In this document: positions 38,401 through 45,969 of the stretch, in pieces | Position numbering within the stretch: position 1 is the stretch's first letter | Layout: every line of letters begins with the position of its first letter | Assembly (NCBI RefSeq): GCF_032854445.1 | Contig: NC_088303.1 | Location: forward strand, 23,629,501 to 23,693,500 | Source: Liolophura sinensis | Taxonomy: Eukaryota; Mollusca; Polyplacophora; Chitonida; Chitonidae | Direction: 5' to 3' | DNA length: 64,000 bases | The notes under the pieces: generated by a model | The model's database searches: none | What the model was told of the DNA's origin: nothing | Seen by the model: the letters and a program-made list of their open reading frames with translations, nothing else | Made by a program: the position numbers and the translations under genes

Positions 38401-41400
38401 CATTATGATGGATAGTTACGGTGTAATTAACTATTTAATTAGTAACAATACACTGTATATGATGACCAAACATCCAGTCTATAGACATAAATGATATGAT
38501 ATATCCTTACCTTTGCCATATTTGGTATCCAACCGCCGTGACCTTCCTGCATGACCTTCACTACGTCTACATCTAGGCCAACTCTGACTTTGTCACCGAC
38601 CTTGAACTCTCCACTGGATGACACAGCCTCATTTACCTTACCTGCACAAATTACTCCATGTATTTATTATATTTTACGTTTTGTTCTGTATTTGTTTCAA
38701 TTGTAATTTTATTTTCCCATTTTTTTACACTAAGTTCTAAATAAAAACATTGAGAACAATGAAGCACTCCAAGATATAGGTAATACTCCTAACAGCGTAT
38801 GTGCCGCTCTCTACGCTCGCTTTATATCACTGCCACCACTAGACAAGCGTACCCTTTGGAGACTTGTTTAGTCTTAGCCTTACCACTGGTGTCCTTGTGC
38901 GGAACTATTTAATCAGCATTCATCAATAAATTGTTTCAGGTGTTGGTTAGAATCATGTTGTGCACATGTTAGATAACATGAGTGAATGGGTATAAAGCAT
39001 TACTAGAAACAAAGGTTGAGACAGTTTTTGTGTTTTCTGACATCACAGCTTCATCACAGTGACCCCTGTGACCTGGGCATTGTTCAAGATTTCTGTACAA
39101 ATTGAGCTAGTAGTAACAGTGATGTAAAACGAACGAAAGGATCGACGCATTCGCTGTAAGGAATATGACACAAAAAAATCAATTATTTCATGTCACATTT
39201 TGATTAATACATGTACTTTTCAACGCAAGTGTTGTTTTTTTTCTTTTTGTTTCTCTTTTTTCGCTTTCTTTTACAAGAAGAGACCACACTAGACCAAATG
39301 TATCTATGCATCGAATAATTATCTCACATAAATTTTAAAAAGTGTACGTCTTTATTTTTCTGATGGTTTCCGTGGTATCGCGGTTCAGAGTAAGCCAAAA
39401 CGTGTACACTGACAAAACTGAAAGCCGCGCTATGTTATTAACTGTAATCAATCAGAGACGAGTTGTTTCAGTAACCCGAGAAGGCAATTGTCTTCGCTGA
39501 CGTTACCCAAACGTTTTGCGTTTTAGCCATATGAGAATTTCAGATTAAAATTTGATTTACTAAGGATGTCAGAAAAAAAAATGACTGAGGCCGTTGAGGT
39601 CAGTTTTTACAATTCTCCATAAATAACTAAGGTTATTTACGAAGTTTCTATTTTTTGTCTTTTCTATATGATAACTCAGTTCAAAATATATAAACAAGTT
39701 CAGTGTACATCATGTGCCTTTGAAATTTACGGCCCCGAGCTCCAATGAAAGTTTAAACAATGTACAAAGCATCCTTTCAGCAGAGTTTGCCCTTTGACGA
39801 AAAATCTGCAAAAAATGGTATCATGAACTAGACACACGACTATGCACACAAACACACAACTAACTGTCACTCTTTATATGATCGATGCTTGTAAAGCGAT
39901 AGCGGTGGGCCGTCGTCTGCACACGTACTCTCCTTCGGCAGCGCAACAGCGTAAACATATCACGGAGTTGGATCAAGTTCTAATAATATGGGTAGTACGC
40001 AAAAGAAAGGAACGTCAAAACCATTACCAGAAAACTTTAAATATTCAAAACAAACCGAATCTGTGCACAGCTTCCAACTTGGTCTTTGCACAAACACCAA
40101 TCCATTACATTTTATGGTATTCATCGGGATTTTGACTCGGATGTAGGAAATATTTAAAGGAAAAGAAAATTTGAGAAAATGACACTTCTGGGAAGAAGAG
40201 TTCTACCAAAAATGTATGAACTGCACTTTGGCGGTTTCCGGCGACAATTTTCCTCTGAACACAGAAGACTTCAGGGCTAGTTCTTAGCACTGACTTTGAT
40301 TTTGGCGCTGACTTTATTTATAATTCATCAATCTTTTTATGGCATGCAAATGCGAGGAAATGCATACCCTTTTCAATGATATTTGTTTGATATTTAAATT
40401 TTCTTCTCCTTTAAAGGATTCTTGTCCGTTGTGAGATTCGCAAAGAACACAGTATAATGTCCTACAGGCTTTATACATTCAGGTGTGGCCGATGTTTACG
40501 ATTTTTGAATGCTGTATTCCAGCATGGTACATGGTTTAAATACTGATATCACTCAGTCGCCTAGAACATACGCTGCAGTTTTCCTACATCAGTGAAAACT
40601 GTTGACTGCTTCTCTTTGTATGGTTCCGTCCTATTTTTTTACTTTATATACTTTCTTAGCTCTTTGACTGTTTGAGTTAAACGTTATTTTGGGAATTGGC
40701 CTAGCCATTATTGACCTGGAACGTCCATCTTGGTTGACGACTGGAATACGAATGTCTGTTTCGATGCATCCATTCAAAGTGAGAACTTAACCATTTCCTG
40801 GATACATGGCCCACGTGTGGTTGCTTAACAGTGGAGCTGCTATAATTGTGTCTAAACTGCTTACCTAACACGGGTAGATGATCCTTGTAGTAGAAGCCAC
40901 CCGAGGCCTCCTGCACATACTTCAGGTCCACTTTACCTTTGTAACCCACCCGGTAATTATTTTTCGACCCCGAGGACCAGACGACACTGACGCCGCTCCG
41001 CCCGGTGTCTGTGCCCCAATTCATGACGTTTACCACCTTACCACCTTTACCACCTAAAATGAAAAAAAATAGTTGTGTATCAGTAAGAAGTAATGTAAAT
41101 GACGAACACCTGAACAATAGTTGTACATATGTTACATATCACCATCAACATATTTACGAAATCTTCCCATCCACGAACAATTTGCAGCGTAATGACCCAG
41201 GAGTCTCTCACCAGTGCGGTCGCTGTTCAAGTTCAGCTCATGCTGGCTTCCTCTCCGGTCGTACGTGGGAAGGTCTGTCAGCAACCTGCGGATCTTCGTG
41301 GGTTTCCCTCAGGCTCTGCCCGGTTTCCACCCACCATAATGCTGACCGCCATCGTATAAGTGAAATATCCTTGAGTACGGCGTAAAAACACAATCAAATA

Positions 41401-44400
41401 AATAAATCAAACGATTTGATCGTGGTTCTTGTGTCCCTGTTCTTGATTTGCTTTGGAAATGAACGTGGAAAATTCCTACAGAAAGGTTATTTTAATTGTG
41501 CGGTTTAACGCCGTACTTATCATGTGAAAGACGCATTCTTTACTAGTGATATAAATATGAACTTACATAAAACTTTTCTCCGACACAACAGACATGGATG
41601 TATGGCAGCTGGATGAAGAAAATGCCTCACTTCTATACATTTCGCAGCTACTACAGCCCCACCCCATCATTGGTCTCGACATTTCTACTATTAACTTCAG
41701 GATTTATTTATTTAGTTATTTCACTGGTGTTTCACGCCCTACTCAAAAATATTTCACATGTACGAGAGCCGCCACCATATAGTGAGAGGAAACTGGGAAA
41801 AGTGCGGAACATACAGGTATACACTTAAGTAATAGTATAAAAGATGGTGACTAAATTATCGAAACATCTAACATGTGATTACCTATATTATTCCATATTT
41901 AAAAAGTAGATAAATACACATCTTTCTTCCTTCCCTTCACACCTTCCCGTACATGTATTTCAAGCCACGCAAAATCCATTTTCCTCATGAAATAGTATTC
42001 GTGCATTCAAAATGTATATCCCACCGCCTTTGCTCATACCTACACTCGCGTCAGTTAAATGAGTTCTTTTCTTACTGCTGGTGATGTGGCTGTTCCATTT
42101 GTACTCATGATACTGATTTAATTCATTCATCTAGAACATTCTTTGTGTCTTTCTGTCATCACTGAAAACTGTTTATTGCTTCCTTGGCAAGAAACCGTCC
42201 TAATTGCTTACATTCTATGCTTTCCTACCCCTATGGTGGTTTGTGTTGGACGTTCTTTTGGAAATTGGTCTTGCGATTTTTGTCCCAGAAACTCTATTTT
42301 GGTTTACGGCTGATATATGAATGTCTGTTTTGACGGAAGGTTCATTTTGGTTTACGGCTGGTATATGAATGTCTGTTCGACGATAGGTAAATTTTGGTTT
42401 ATGTATGCTATATGAATCTCTGTTTCGACGAAAGGTTCGTTTTAATTTACAGCTGGTACAGAAATGTACCTTTTGACTCTTAGGCTTATAGTCATCAGAG
42501 TAAATAAAATATAACCTAGCTTATAGAATGAGTTACTTCATGTCAAATAATTCTAGTTCGTATGTTTGCAGACTTACCGTCTTGATCTTCCCATTCCCAG
42601 TCTGGTCCCCTGACAACCTTTGCGCCAGGATAGATTCCCTTCGCTTCTACCTTTGATCCCCCCTCCCTTTTGGGCACCGTGAATCTGCAATCACATAGAT
42701 ATACACCCGCTTTCTTACAGCTCTTCTGTCCACGGTTATAAAATTCTGTTTATTTCCACAGATACAATTAGACTGTAATACCGTCATATCTGCGCGTGAC
42801 ACTAGAACATCATGCCGCGGACACCAGACAAGGCCACATTCTCGCCTCGGACAAAAATACCGTGAGCCAAGATCACAGATCTATTAGGCCAGTTTCCGCA
42901 TTGAACCTCTGCCTTTACACAGTTTGTATGCACCATGCGCCACATACATAACATTCGTTTAGCTTAACCAAGAAGAGTTATCTTCAAAGATCTTGTCAAT
43001 AGGCTGCCTATGTTCACAATTCTCACAAACCCCATTCGTTCAGTTTTACCTCGTAAATATGAGACATTCAAATCTGCTGTGAAAACAAGTTCCTTTTTTA
43101 TTTTGGTGGATCATTTTCAGATCACGCACAGGTGAGTATTTCTCTCATATGATGAGGTTAGGGACACAACTAACCATTGCGTTGATATCACGAGAACGTT
43201 TTTTGAAGCAGCTGTAACTTGTGCTTGATGTGTACGAACATCTACTGAAGACATATGCCACCACATGAAATGTAATTTGAATGTCCTACACTGAGGTACG
43301 TTGTCTGCTTGGTTAACCTGGTGTGTCCACAGTAAAAGAAAGCTAAAATATGAAGTAAGATTCATCACAGAGACAATTGAATACTATTCCTAAAAAAAGA
43401 CTTTCACAGTTTTAGAAGTTTTGAAGTGTGCTCAAGACATTCAAATGTTTAAAATCTATAGTGGACCTTGTTGACCACACTGACAGTGTTTAACCTCTCT
43501 GACGTCACATCGATTTTTTCCTCACGTTCACCAGAAGGAAAGAATTGTTGAGAACATTACTTCAGTACCATTTTACTCATTTGGAAACGATCTATTCTAG
43601 CATTTAATGTCGTGTTTACAGTTGGAAAACCTTCATGTGAGGTCAGTTCCTAAACACAGGTAGTATGGTCCATAAAGTCCACCTCAGAATTCAACATTAA
43701 AATGCCTTTAACTCTCTTGAAAAAATAATATAAAACGTATTTTATGTATAGTTTTAAGCAGTCTAACTAATGATGTCTACTTCGATTTTGAGCTGTGTTT
43801 TCCTATAGGAAGCGAGGGCCACTAGATATCTTGTTAATACTATCCATCGTTTGATTGCTGGAATAAACGCAGAACAAAATAATCTTACAAACCCATTGGA
43901 AGAAGGTGTGTTAAACCTCTGAAATGGATGAGACAGCTCGTGCTTGTCGGCCATGTAACAAATACTGCACAAGTCGAAGTCGTAGCATCTGGTACATTTC
44001 CACCTCATTCCATAAACCCCACTAGTTCCACACGAATCACAAGTGATGTTTGAATGTCTCATTCCTGAATCGTACACACAAGAAAATCTCTGAATTTGAC
44101 ACCAATAGCCAGTGAAGAAAAACGGATTGTTCGTGAAGTCATCATAAAGAGGGCATGGAGAATTTTGAAGGGTATACTTTTGCTAATCTAGTTATTTACA
44201 TTCGTATTATACATTATGAATAAAATAATATTTTCTTTCCATGACATGTTGGGGGCCTCCGTAGCTCAGTTGGTTAGCGCCCTAGCGCAGCGTAATGACA
44301 CATCAGTCTCTCACCAATGCGGTCGCTGTGAGTTCAAGTCCAGCTCATGCCGACTTCCTCTCCGGCCGTACGTGAGAAGGTCTGACAGCAACCCGCGGAT

Positions 44401-44891
44401 GGTCGTTGCTTTCCCCCGAGCTCTGCCCGGTTTCCACCCACCATAATGCTGGCCGCCGTCGTATAAGTGAAATATTCTTGAGTATGGCGTAAAACACCAA
44501 TCAAATAAATAAATAAATAGTATCCTTGCCAAAGAATAACAGTTTTTGAACATTTTTTCAACCATTTTCCGTAGGAATGTTCATTAAGTATTTCGTTATC
44601 ATAAATCTTTCAAGCCTACCGATGGGTGCATTGTCCAATACACGCAGATCAAATTCCCCCTCGGCACCCACACGGTAGGTATTACGTGAACCCGAGTCCC
44701 ACAGCACGTCAACAACTTTGTCTGCTAACAGTAGACCCAACATGCCCATGGGACCCCCAGTACGAATGACGGTGCCCACGTGACCTTCTCCGCCATCCTG
44801 ATTGGCCCATTTCCAGTCGGGACCACGGACCACACGAAGCCCCTTTTCCATGATCTTTACCACTATATGAATGATTCGATCGTCCAACGTT
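19285..44891 (-). CDS. MIB2-like scaffold fused to CCCH-WWE-WWE-PARP mono-ADP-ribosyltransferase (21 exons, 1,238 aa)
   Basis: Exons in transcription order (high to low): 44891-44620 (first usable ATG at 44851), 44064-43893, 42684-42578, 41053-40865, 38641-38511, 37220-37113, 36069-35971, 35246-35081, 34071-33935, 32611-32463, 31071-30915, 29245-29091, 28947-28821, 27491-27389, 25590-25484, 24320-24145, 23657-23295, 21911-21737, 21394-21168, 20431-20216, 19705-19285 (TAA). All introns are GT-AG, every phase agrees, and coding length from the ATG is 3,717 nt. Order: MIB/HERC2 (~1-77), ZZ (~79-125), MIB/HERC2 (~150-230), SH3_15/MZM modules (~245-385), ankyrin repeats and cap (~405-770), one CCCH (828-846), WWE (~850-925), WWE (~935-1012), PARP domain (~1030-1238; triad His1120, Tyr1153, Ile1219). 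The MIB2 RING fingers are absent. Predicted role: scaffold-directed mono-ADP-ribosylation in cytoplasm or at membranes. The start is uncertain: exon 1 has a good acceptor at 44892, so a 5' exon probably lies upstream. Confidence 0.88.
20805..21065 (+). mobile_element. Degraded SINE-B relative in intron 19
   Basis: CCTAATGGAAAGAGCGTCAG (head), TGCCTCGGTTGGCATTCAG, CCCAGTGTCAGTATAATG, GGCGGCAGCACTTTGG and AGTGCAATACGATGTAAAAC follow the order of SINE-B blocks with many changes. Confidence 0.55.
21168..21911 (-). CDS. MIB-PARP exons 18-19: end of WWE1 and WWE2
   Basis: Exon 18 (21911-21737) completes WWE1 and starts WWE2 with [17 protein letters not shown] (Trp937, Trp945). Exon 19 (21394-21168) continues with [18 protein letters not shown], the typical second half in which a YxVDF..M/L.Q.N motif faces the ADP-ribose. 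WWE domains in PARPs and some ubiquitin ligases bind ADP-ribose units. Phases 2, 0, 2 all agree. Confidence 0.87.
21640..21715. repeat. Imperfect ACC/ATC trinucleotide-rich tract
   Basis: Runs of ACCATC, ATTACC and ACCACC just downstream, in gene sense, of exon 18. Simple repeat. Confidence 0.7.
22127..22310. repeat. 30-bp tandem repeat
   Basis: About six near-identical copies of TTCTGTATTACTCAGAATTA plus CACACACGTA in intron 17. A multiple-of-three period keeps frames open on both strands; not a gene. Confidence 0.93.
22375..23290. repeat. Degenerate copies of the exon 17 3' end in intron 17, with a ~50-bp inverted repeat
   Basis: 22482-22540 and 23186-23250 match the last ~60 bases of exon 17 (23295-23350), sharing blocks such as ACAATAACAGA.CACGATCCA; 22378-22437 is a weaker copy. 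The first keeps the TTACCC donor context. Separately, 22567-22617 and 23078-23127 are inverted copies (AGAGGTGTTC.AGGTAAGCTT then ATGGAACAAGA). Confidence 0.75.
23295..23657 (-). CDS. MIB-PARP exon 17: Pro/Ser linker, CCCH zinc finger and first half of WWE1
   Basis: First exon past the fusion junction. Its acceptor (AACAG|C) supplies one base to the phase-2 donor of exon 16, as required. A low-complexity linker rich in Pro, Ser, Thr and Gln is followed by one CCCH finger: Cys828, Cys836, Cys842, His846 (C-x7-C-x5-C-x3-H), typically RNA-binding in PARP7/12/13. WWE1 then begins: YVWQYKT (Trp853), KWCSF (Trp864), closing with SVIVEG at the donor (phase 2). Confidence 0.88.
24145..34071 (-). CDS. 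MIB-PARP exons 9-16: ankyrin-repeat block with Mind-bomb cap
   Basis: Exon 9 gives [18 protein letters not shown], exon 10 [20 protein letters not shown], exon 11 [20 protein letters not shown], exon 12 [20 protein letters not shown], exon 13 [17 protein letters not shown], exon 14 [19 protein letters not shown], exon 15 [17 protein letters not shown]. Exon 16 gives [20 protein letters not shown] then KSPLDL, which corresponds to the segment just before the RING fingers in MIB1/MIB2. Ankyrin blocks bind protein partners. Introns after exons 14 and 15 contain copies of the exon's own 3' part. Confidence 0.88.
25070..25483. repeat. ~90-bp tandem copies of the exon 15 3' half in intron 15
   Basis: At least four diverged copies of the block running from CCG.ACTAACGGCGA (donor side) through CTCAACAACGGACTTTCGCA to TCAGGTGCAAACA. 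The copy nearest exon 15 starts immediately below its donor. Confidence 0.85.
25880..27388. repeat. Tandem array derived from the exon 14 3' half in intron 14
   Basis: Many copies, most keeping the TTACCTTTGGTAACGAGGAG-like donor segment, a CTCTA.GATATCTGTATG segment and a CAGCCAGCAGTAAAGGTGTC segment. Adjacent spacings measured at 81 and 72 bp. Between 25880 and 26520 the units are organised in a longer higher-order repeat. Read on the minus strand, several copies still resemble an ankyrin helix ([11 protein letters not shown]). Confidence 0.88.
27686..27907 (-). mobile_element. SINE-A with 13-bp target-site duplication
   Basis: Reverse-complement SINE-A in intron 13: TTTTTGATTGGTGTTTTACG, GGCGGCCAGCATTATGGTGG, CCACGACCATCCGCGGGTTG, CAGCGACCGCATTGGTGAGA. 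CCAAAAGATTCGA flanks it at 27673-27685 and 27908-27920. Confidence 0.9.
28204..28375 (+). repeat. Dispersed repeat D, copy 3
   Basis: CATTGAAAACTGTTAACTGC, TTCTCTTTGCATGATTCCGT, TATACTTTCTTAGTTCTTTT and GGGAATTGACCTTACGAT align with 40580-40710. Confidence 0.8.
31430..32370. repeat. 57-bp minisatellite in intron 10
   Basis: About 16 copies of a unit like CTCACTTGACACTACAGTAC then AATGATCCAGGTTGAGCTAA then CACTGTGATGTGCAAAA; period 57 counted on adjacent copies. Non-coding. Confidence 0.93.
32618..33065. repeat. 43-bp minisatellite touching the exon 10 acceptor
   Basis: Units like TGAGACAACCACACAAACCG then TTCAACAACACAGACGACAC. The array begins within ten bases of the acceptor of exon 10 and so includes its branch-point/polypyrimidine region. 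Confidence 0.88.
34420..34555 (-). mobile_element. SINE-A fragment in intron 8
   Basis: ATTTATTTGATTTGTGTTTT, ACGCCGTAGTGAAGAATATT, CAGCGGCCAGAATTATGGTG and CACGACTATCCGCAGGTT; the tRNA-like end is absent. Confidence 0.8.
35081..38641 (-). CDS. MIB-PARP exons 5-8: SH3_15 / MZM-type modules
   Basis: Two alternating module pairs. Exons 5 and 7 encode GDKVRV...[11 protein letters not shown] and [13 protein letters not shown]...GHGGW. Exons 6 and 8 encode [26 protein letters not shown] and [24 protein letters not shown]. These are the Mind bomb middle domains. Exon 8 ends in an acidic linker with five consecutive Asp. Exon 7 may start at 36069 or 36075 (both in frame; the latter adds two residues). 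Confidence 0.88.
35583..35647. repeat. Perfect 30-bp inverted repeat (hairpin) in intron 7
   Basis: Arms 35583-35612 and 35618-35647 are exact reverse complements with a 5-base loop. Arm core: GTTTATTGATGACAAAT. It would form a stable stem in RNA or single-stranded DNA. Origin unknown; possibly a tiny MITE relic. Confidence 0.95.
36495..36718 (+). mobile_element. Two tandem SINE-C 3' ends in intron 6
   Basis: Two successive copies (~36510-36600 and ~36610-36718) of CTCGGATTTCTTACCCA.. through TGAAATATTACCGAAGTGGC, GTTAAACCATAATCATTCAT and ATTC repeats, typical of a molluscan tRNA-derived SINE tail. No head region is visible. Confidence 0.7.
37446..37712 (-). mobile_element. SINE-A, nearly complete, in intron 5
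   Basis: Reverse complement with tail side first: TATTTACTTGATTGGTGTTT, ACGACGGCCAACATTATGGT, CACGACCATCCGCAGGTTGC, GAACTCACAGCCA, and a tRNA-like head ending in ACCACTCGGCCCCC. Confidence 0.88.
37785..37815 (-). mobile_element. SINE-B tail fragment
   Basis: GAGTGCTTGGGGTTTAACGT is the reverse complement of the SINE-B 3' end. Confidence 0.6.
40558..40775 (+). repeat. Dispersed repeat D, copy 4 (longer)
   Basis: CGCCTAGAACATACGCTGCA, GTGAAAACTGTTGACTGCTT, ATATACTTTCTTAGCTCTTT, GGGAATTGGCCTAGCCATTA, CGTCCATCTTGGTTGACGAC, GAATGTCTGTTTCGATG. Located just downstream, in gene sense, of exon 4. Confidence 0.8.
40865..42684 (-). CDS. MIB-PARP exons 3-4: second MIB/HERC2 domain
   Basis: Exon 3 (42684-42578) carries [20 protein letters not shown]. 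Exon 4 (41053-40865) carries [20 protein letters not shown] and [13 protein letters not shown]. The KGKVDLK and GFYYKDHLP strings fit MIB2 better than MIB1 as I remember them. The junction between them is phase 1. Confidence 0.9.
41185..41410 (+). mobile_element. SINE-A in intron 3
   Basis: GCAGCGTAATGACCCAGGAG, TCTCACCAGTGCGGTCGCTG, GCAACCTGCGGATCTTCGTG, TGAAATATCCTTGAGTACGG and an AAATAAATAAA tail. Open frames here are SINE-encoded chance. Confidence 0.88.
41698..41800 (-). mobile_element. SINE-A 3' fragment in intron 3
   Basis: ATTTATTTAGTTATTTCACT, GGTGTTTCACGCCCTACTCA and GAGAGGAAACTGGG; diverged. Confidence 0.65.
42130..42470 (+). repeat. Dispersed repeat D, copy 5, with three ~55-bp terminal subrepeats
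   Basis: CTAGAACATTCTTTGTGTCT, CACTGAAAACTGTTTATTGC, GGAAATTGGTCTTGCGATTT, then three tandem versions of TTTTGGTTTACGGCTG.TATA with TGAATGTCTGTTT.GACG. The subrepeats extend the 3' end seen once in copy 4. Confidence 0.8.
43893..44064 (-). CDS. MIB-PARP exon 2: ZZ zinc finger
   Basis: Zinc ligands visible: Cys 86, 89, 101, 104, 110, 113 and His 119, 123 (C-x2-C...C-x2-C-x5-C-x2-C...H-x3-H), the ZZ pattern. Placement directly after the first MIB/HERC2 domain matches Mind bomb. Two donors lie close together: GG|GTTTGT keeps the frame with exon 3 (phase 2), while the stronger-looking GTAAGA four bases on would break it. Confidence 0.9.
44251..44520 (+). mobile_element. SINE-A, reference full-length copy, in intron 1 of MIB-PARP
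   Basis: tRNA-like 5' end GGGGGCCTCCGTAGCTCAGT then TGGTTAGCGC (A box) and GAGTTCAAGTCCAGCTC (B box). A conserved centre with CTGCCCGGTTTCCACCCACC and ATAATGCTGGCCGCCGTCGT follows, ending GTAAAACACCAATCAAATAA plus AAATAAATAAAT. It lacks an intact tRNA cloverleaf, so it is a retroposon and not a tRNA gene. Confidence 0.93.
44620..44891 (-). CDS. MIB-PARP exon 1: first MIB/HERC2 domain
   Basis: From the ATG at 44851 the peptide opens with [20 protein letters not shown] and continues GEGHVGTV, ending at [10 protein letters not shown]. This is the MIB/HERC2 signature ([10 protein letters not shown].[12 protein letters not shown]), which binds Notch-ligand tails in Mind bomb proteins. It is longer than the human counterpart by a [14 protein letters not shown]-type insertion. 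Donor is phase 1. Confidence 0.9.
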
Positions 44892-45954
44892 CTGAAGCAG
44901 ACAAAGGTAATTAAAGAGGTCAGATTTTTTTCCTTTTGTGGATTGTACACGAATACGCTTTGTTTCTAGACCTTAGCACACCTGTTGATATTTTTACGAA
45001 TTTACACATAAGTGTTGTTTTTACACCTTACCATCTACATATCGTAAAACTCTAATTCTACAACCTAGTTAGTATAGTTCCTGTAATGGCACTTGAAAAA
45101 TAATACAAAAATTGCTGTGCGGGAAATGCCTTTAAGAGAGACAAAGCAAGTAGAGGCATATTAAATAAGGCATTACGAATACTAAGAATCGAGCGTTGTG
45201 TTTACTAAGAAAAATAAATATATGGCCGGCAGATTCAATTACCGATTCCGAGTAATTATCAATTCTTTATATACGTGCCGAAATAATGCAAATACGTGCC
45301 AAATTTTACAAAAGCGGTCCTTCTACGTCGGGCGAGCTACAGGGGATTAATATTTTGTTCAGTGTATTTTCTTCAATAACCAAACGAGCCCAAAATTTAA
45401 TGTTAATACCACCTACAGGTCAAACGAAAGTCCAGCCTTCTTGTCTGGTTGGTTGGTCAGCAGGATGTTTTAGAAGATTTTTTAAAATTTTGTAGCATTA
45501 ATGTTGGATTTTTTTCATATTTATGAAAACAAACTAAGTTGGCCTATGTGCATAATGCCAGATGCATCCGACAGACGTAAATGTACTGAAAATGTTCACC
45601 AGACACTTGCACATTTTTGCTTTGTAGAGATTGTCATGATGGTTCCGCTTTGAACACCCTTAATATAAAGCTGACTCATTGAGAAGAATTTATGACCTCA
45701 ACTGACACTACTATTCCTGCCGGAAAAAACAAGGCACCAAGCAATGGATTATCCAATAATAGGTTCCGGATCTATCAAAACCTTATCTGTTGCTGTGAAA
45801 GTTCTATATCGTATTTGAACACTCACAAAAGTTGATAACAATTATGATCTATTTGAATTCTCAGGCTGAACATGACATAGATTGCCATGGTAACAATGCA
45901 AACATACATGAATATAAATAATACGTATGGGCCAAATCACAAAGTGTTGAACAA
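44892..45954. other. 5' flank of MIB-PARP
   Basis: Contains the TCTGCTTCAG acceptor of coding exon 1, implying an upstream 5' UTR exon that I cannot place. No other gene supported; an open frame at 45286-45495 shows no protein-like pattern. Confidence 0.4.
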
Positions 45955-45969
45955 TGAGTCTGTACCAGC

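Noticed and set aside
44251-44325. tRNA gene.
   Set aside because: A- and B-box sequences are present, but the segment lacks a consistent cloverleaf and is the head of a SINE found in many copies.
19285-45000. A RING finger hidden within or after the gene.
   Set aside because: No C-x2-C...C-x-H-x2-C type cysteine pattern was found in frame near any exon on the minus strand; the only Cys/His clusters are the ZZ and CCCH fingers.
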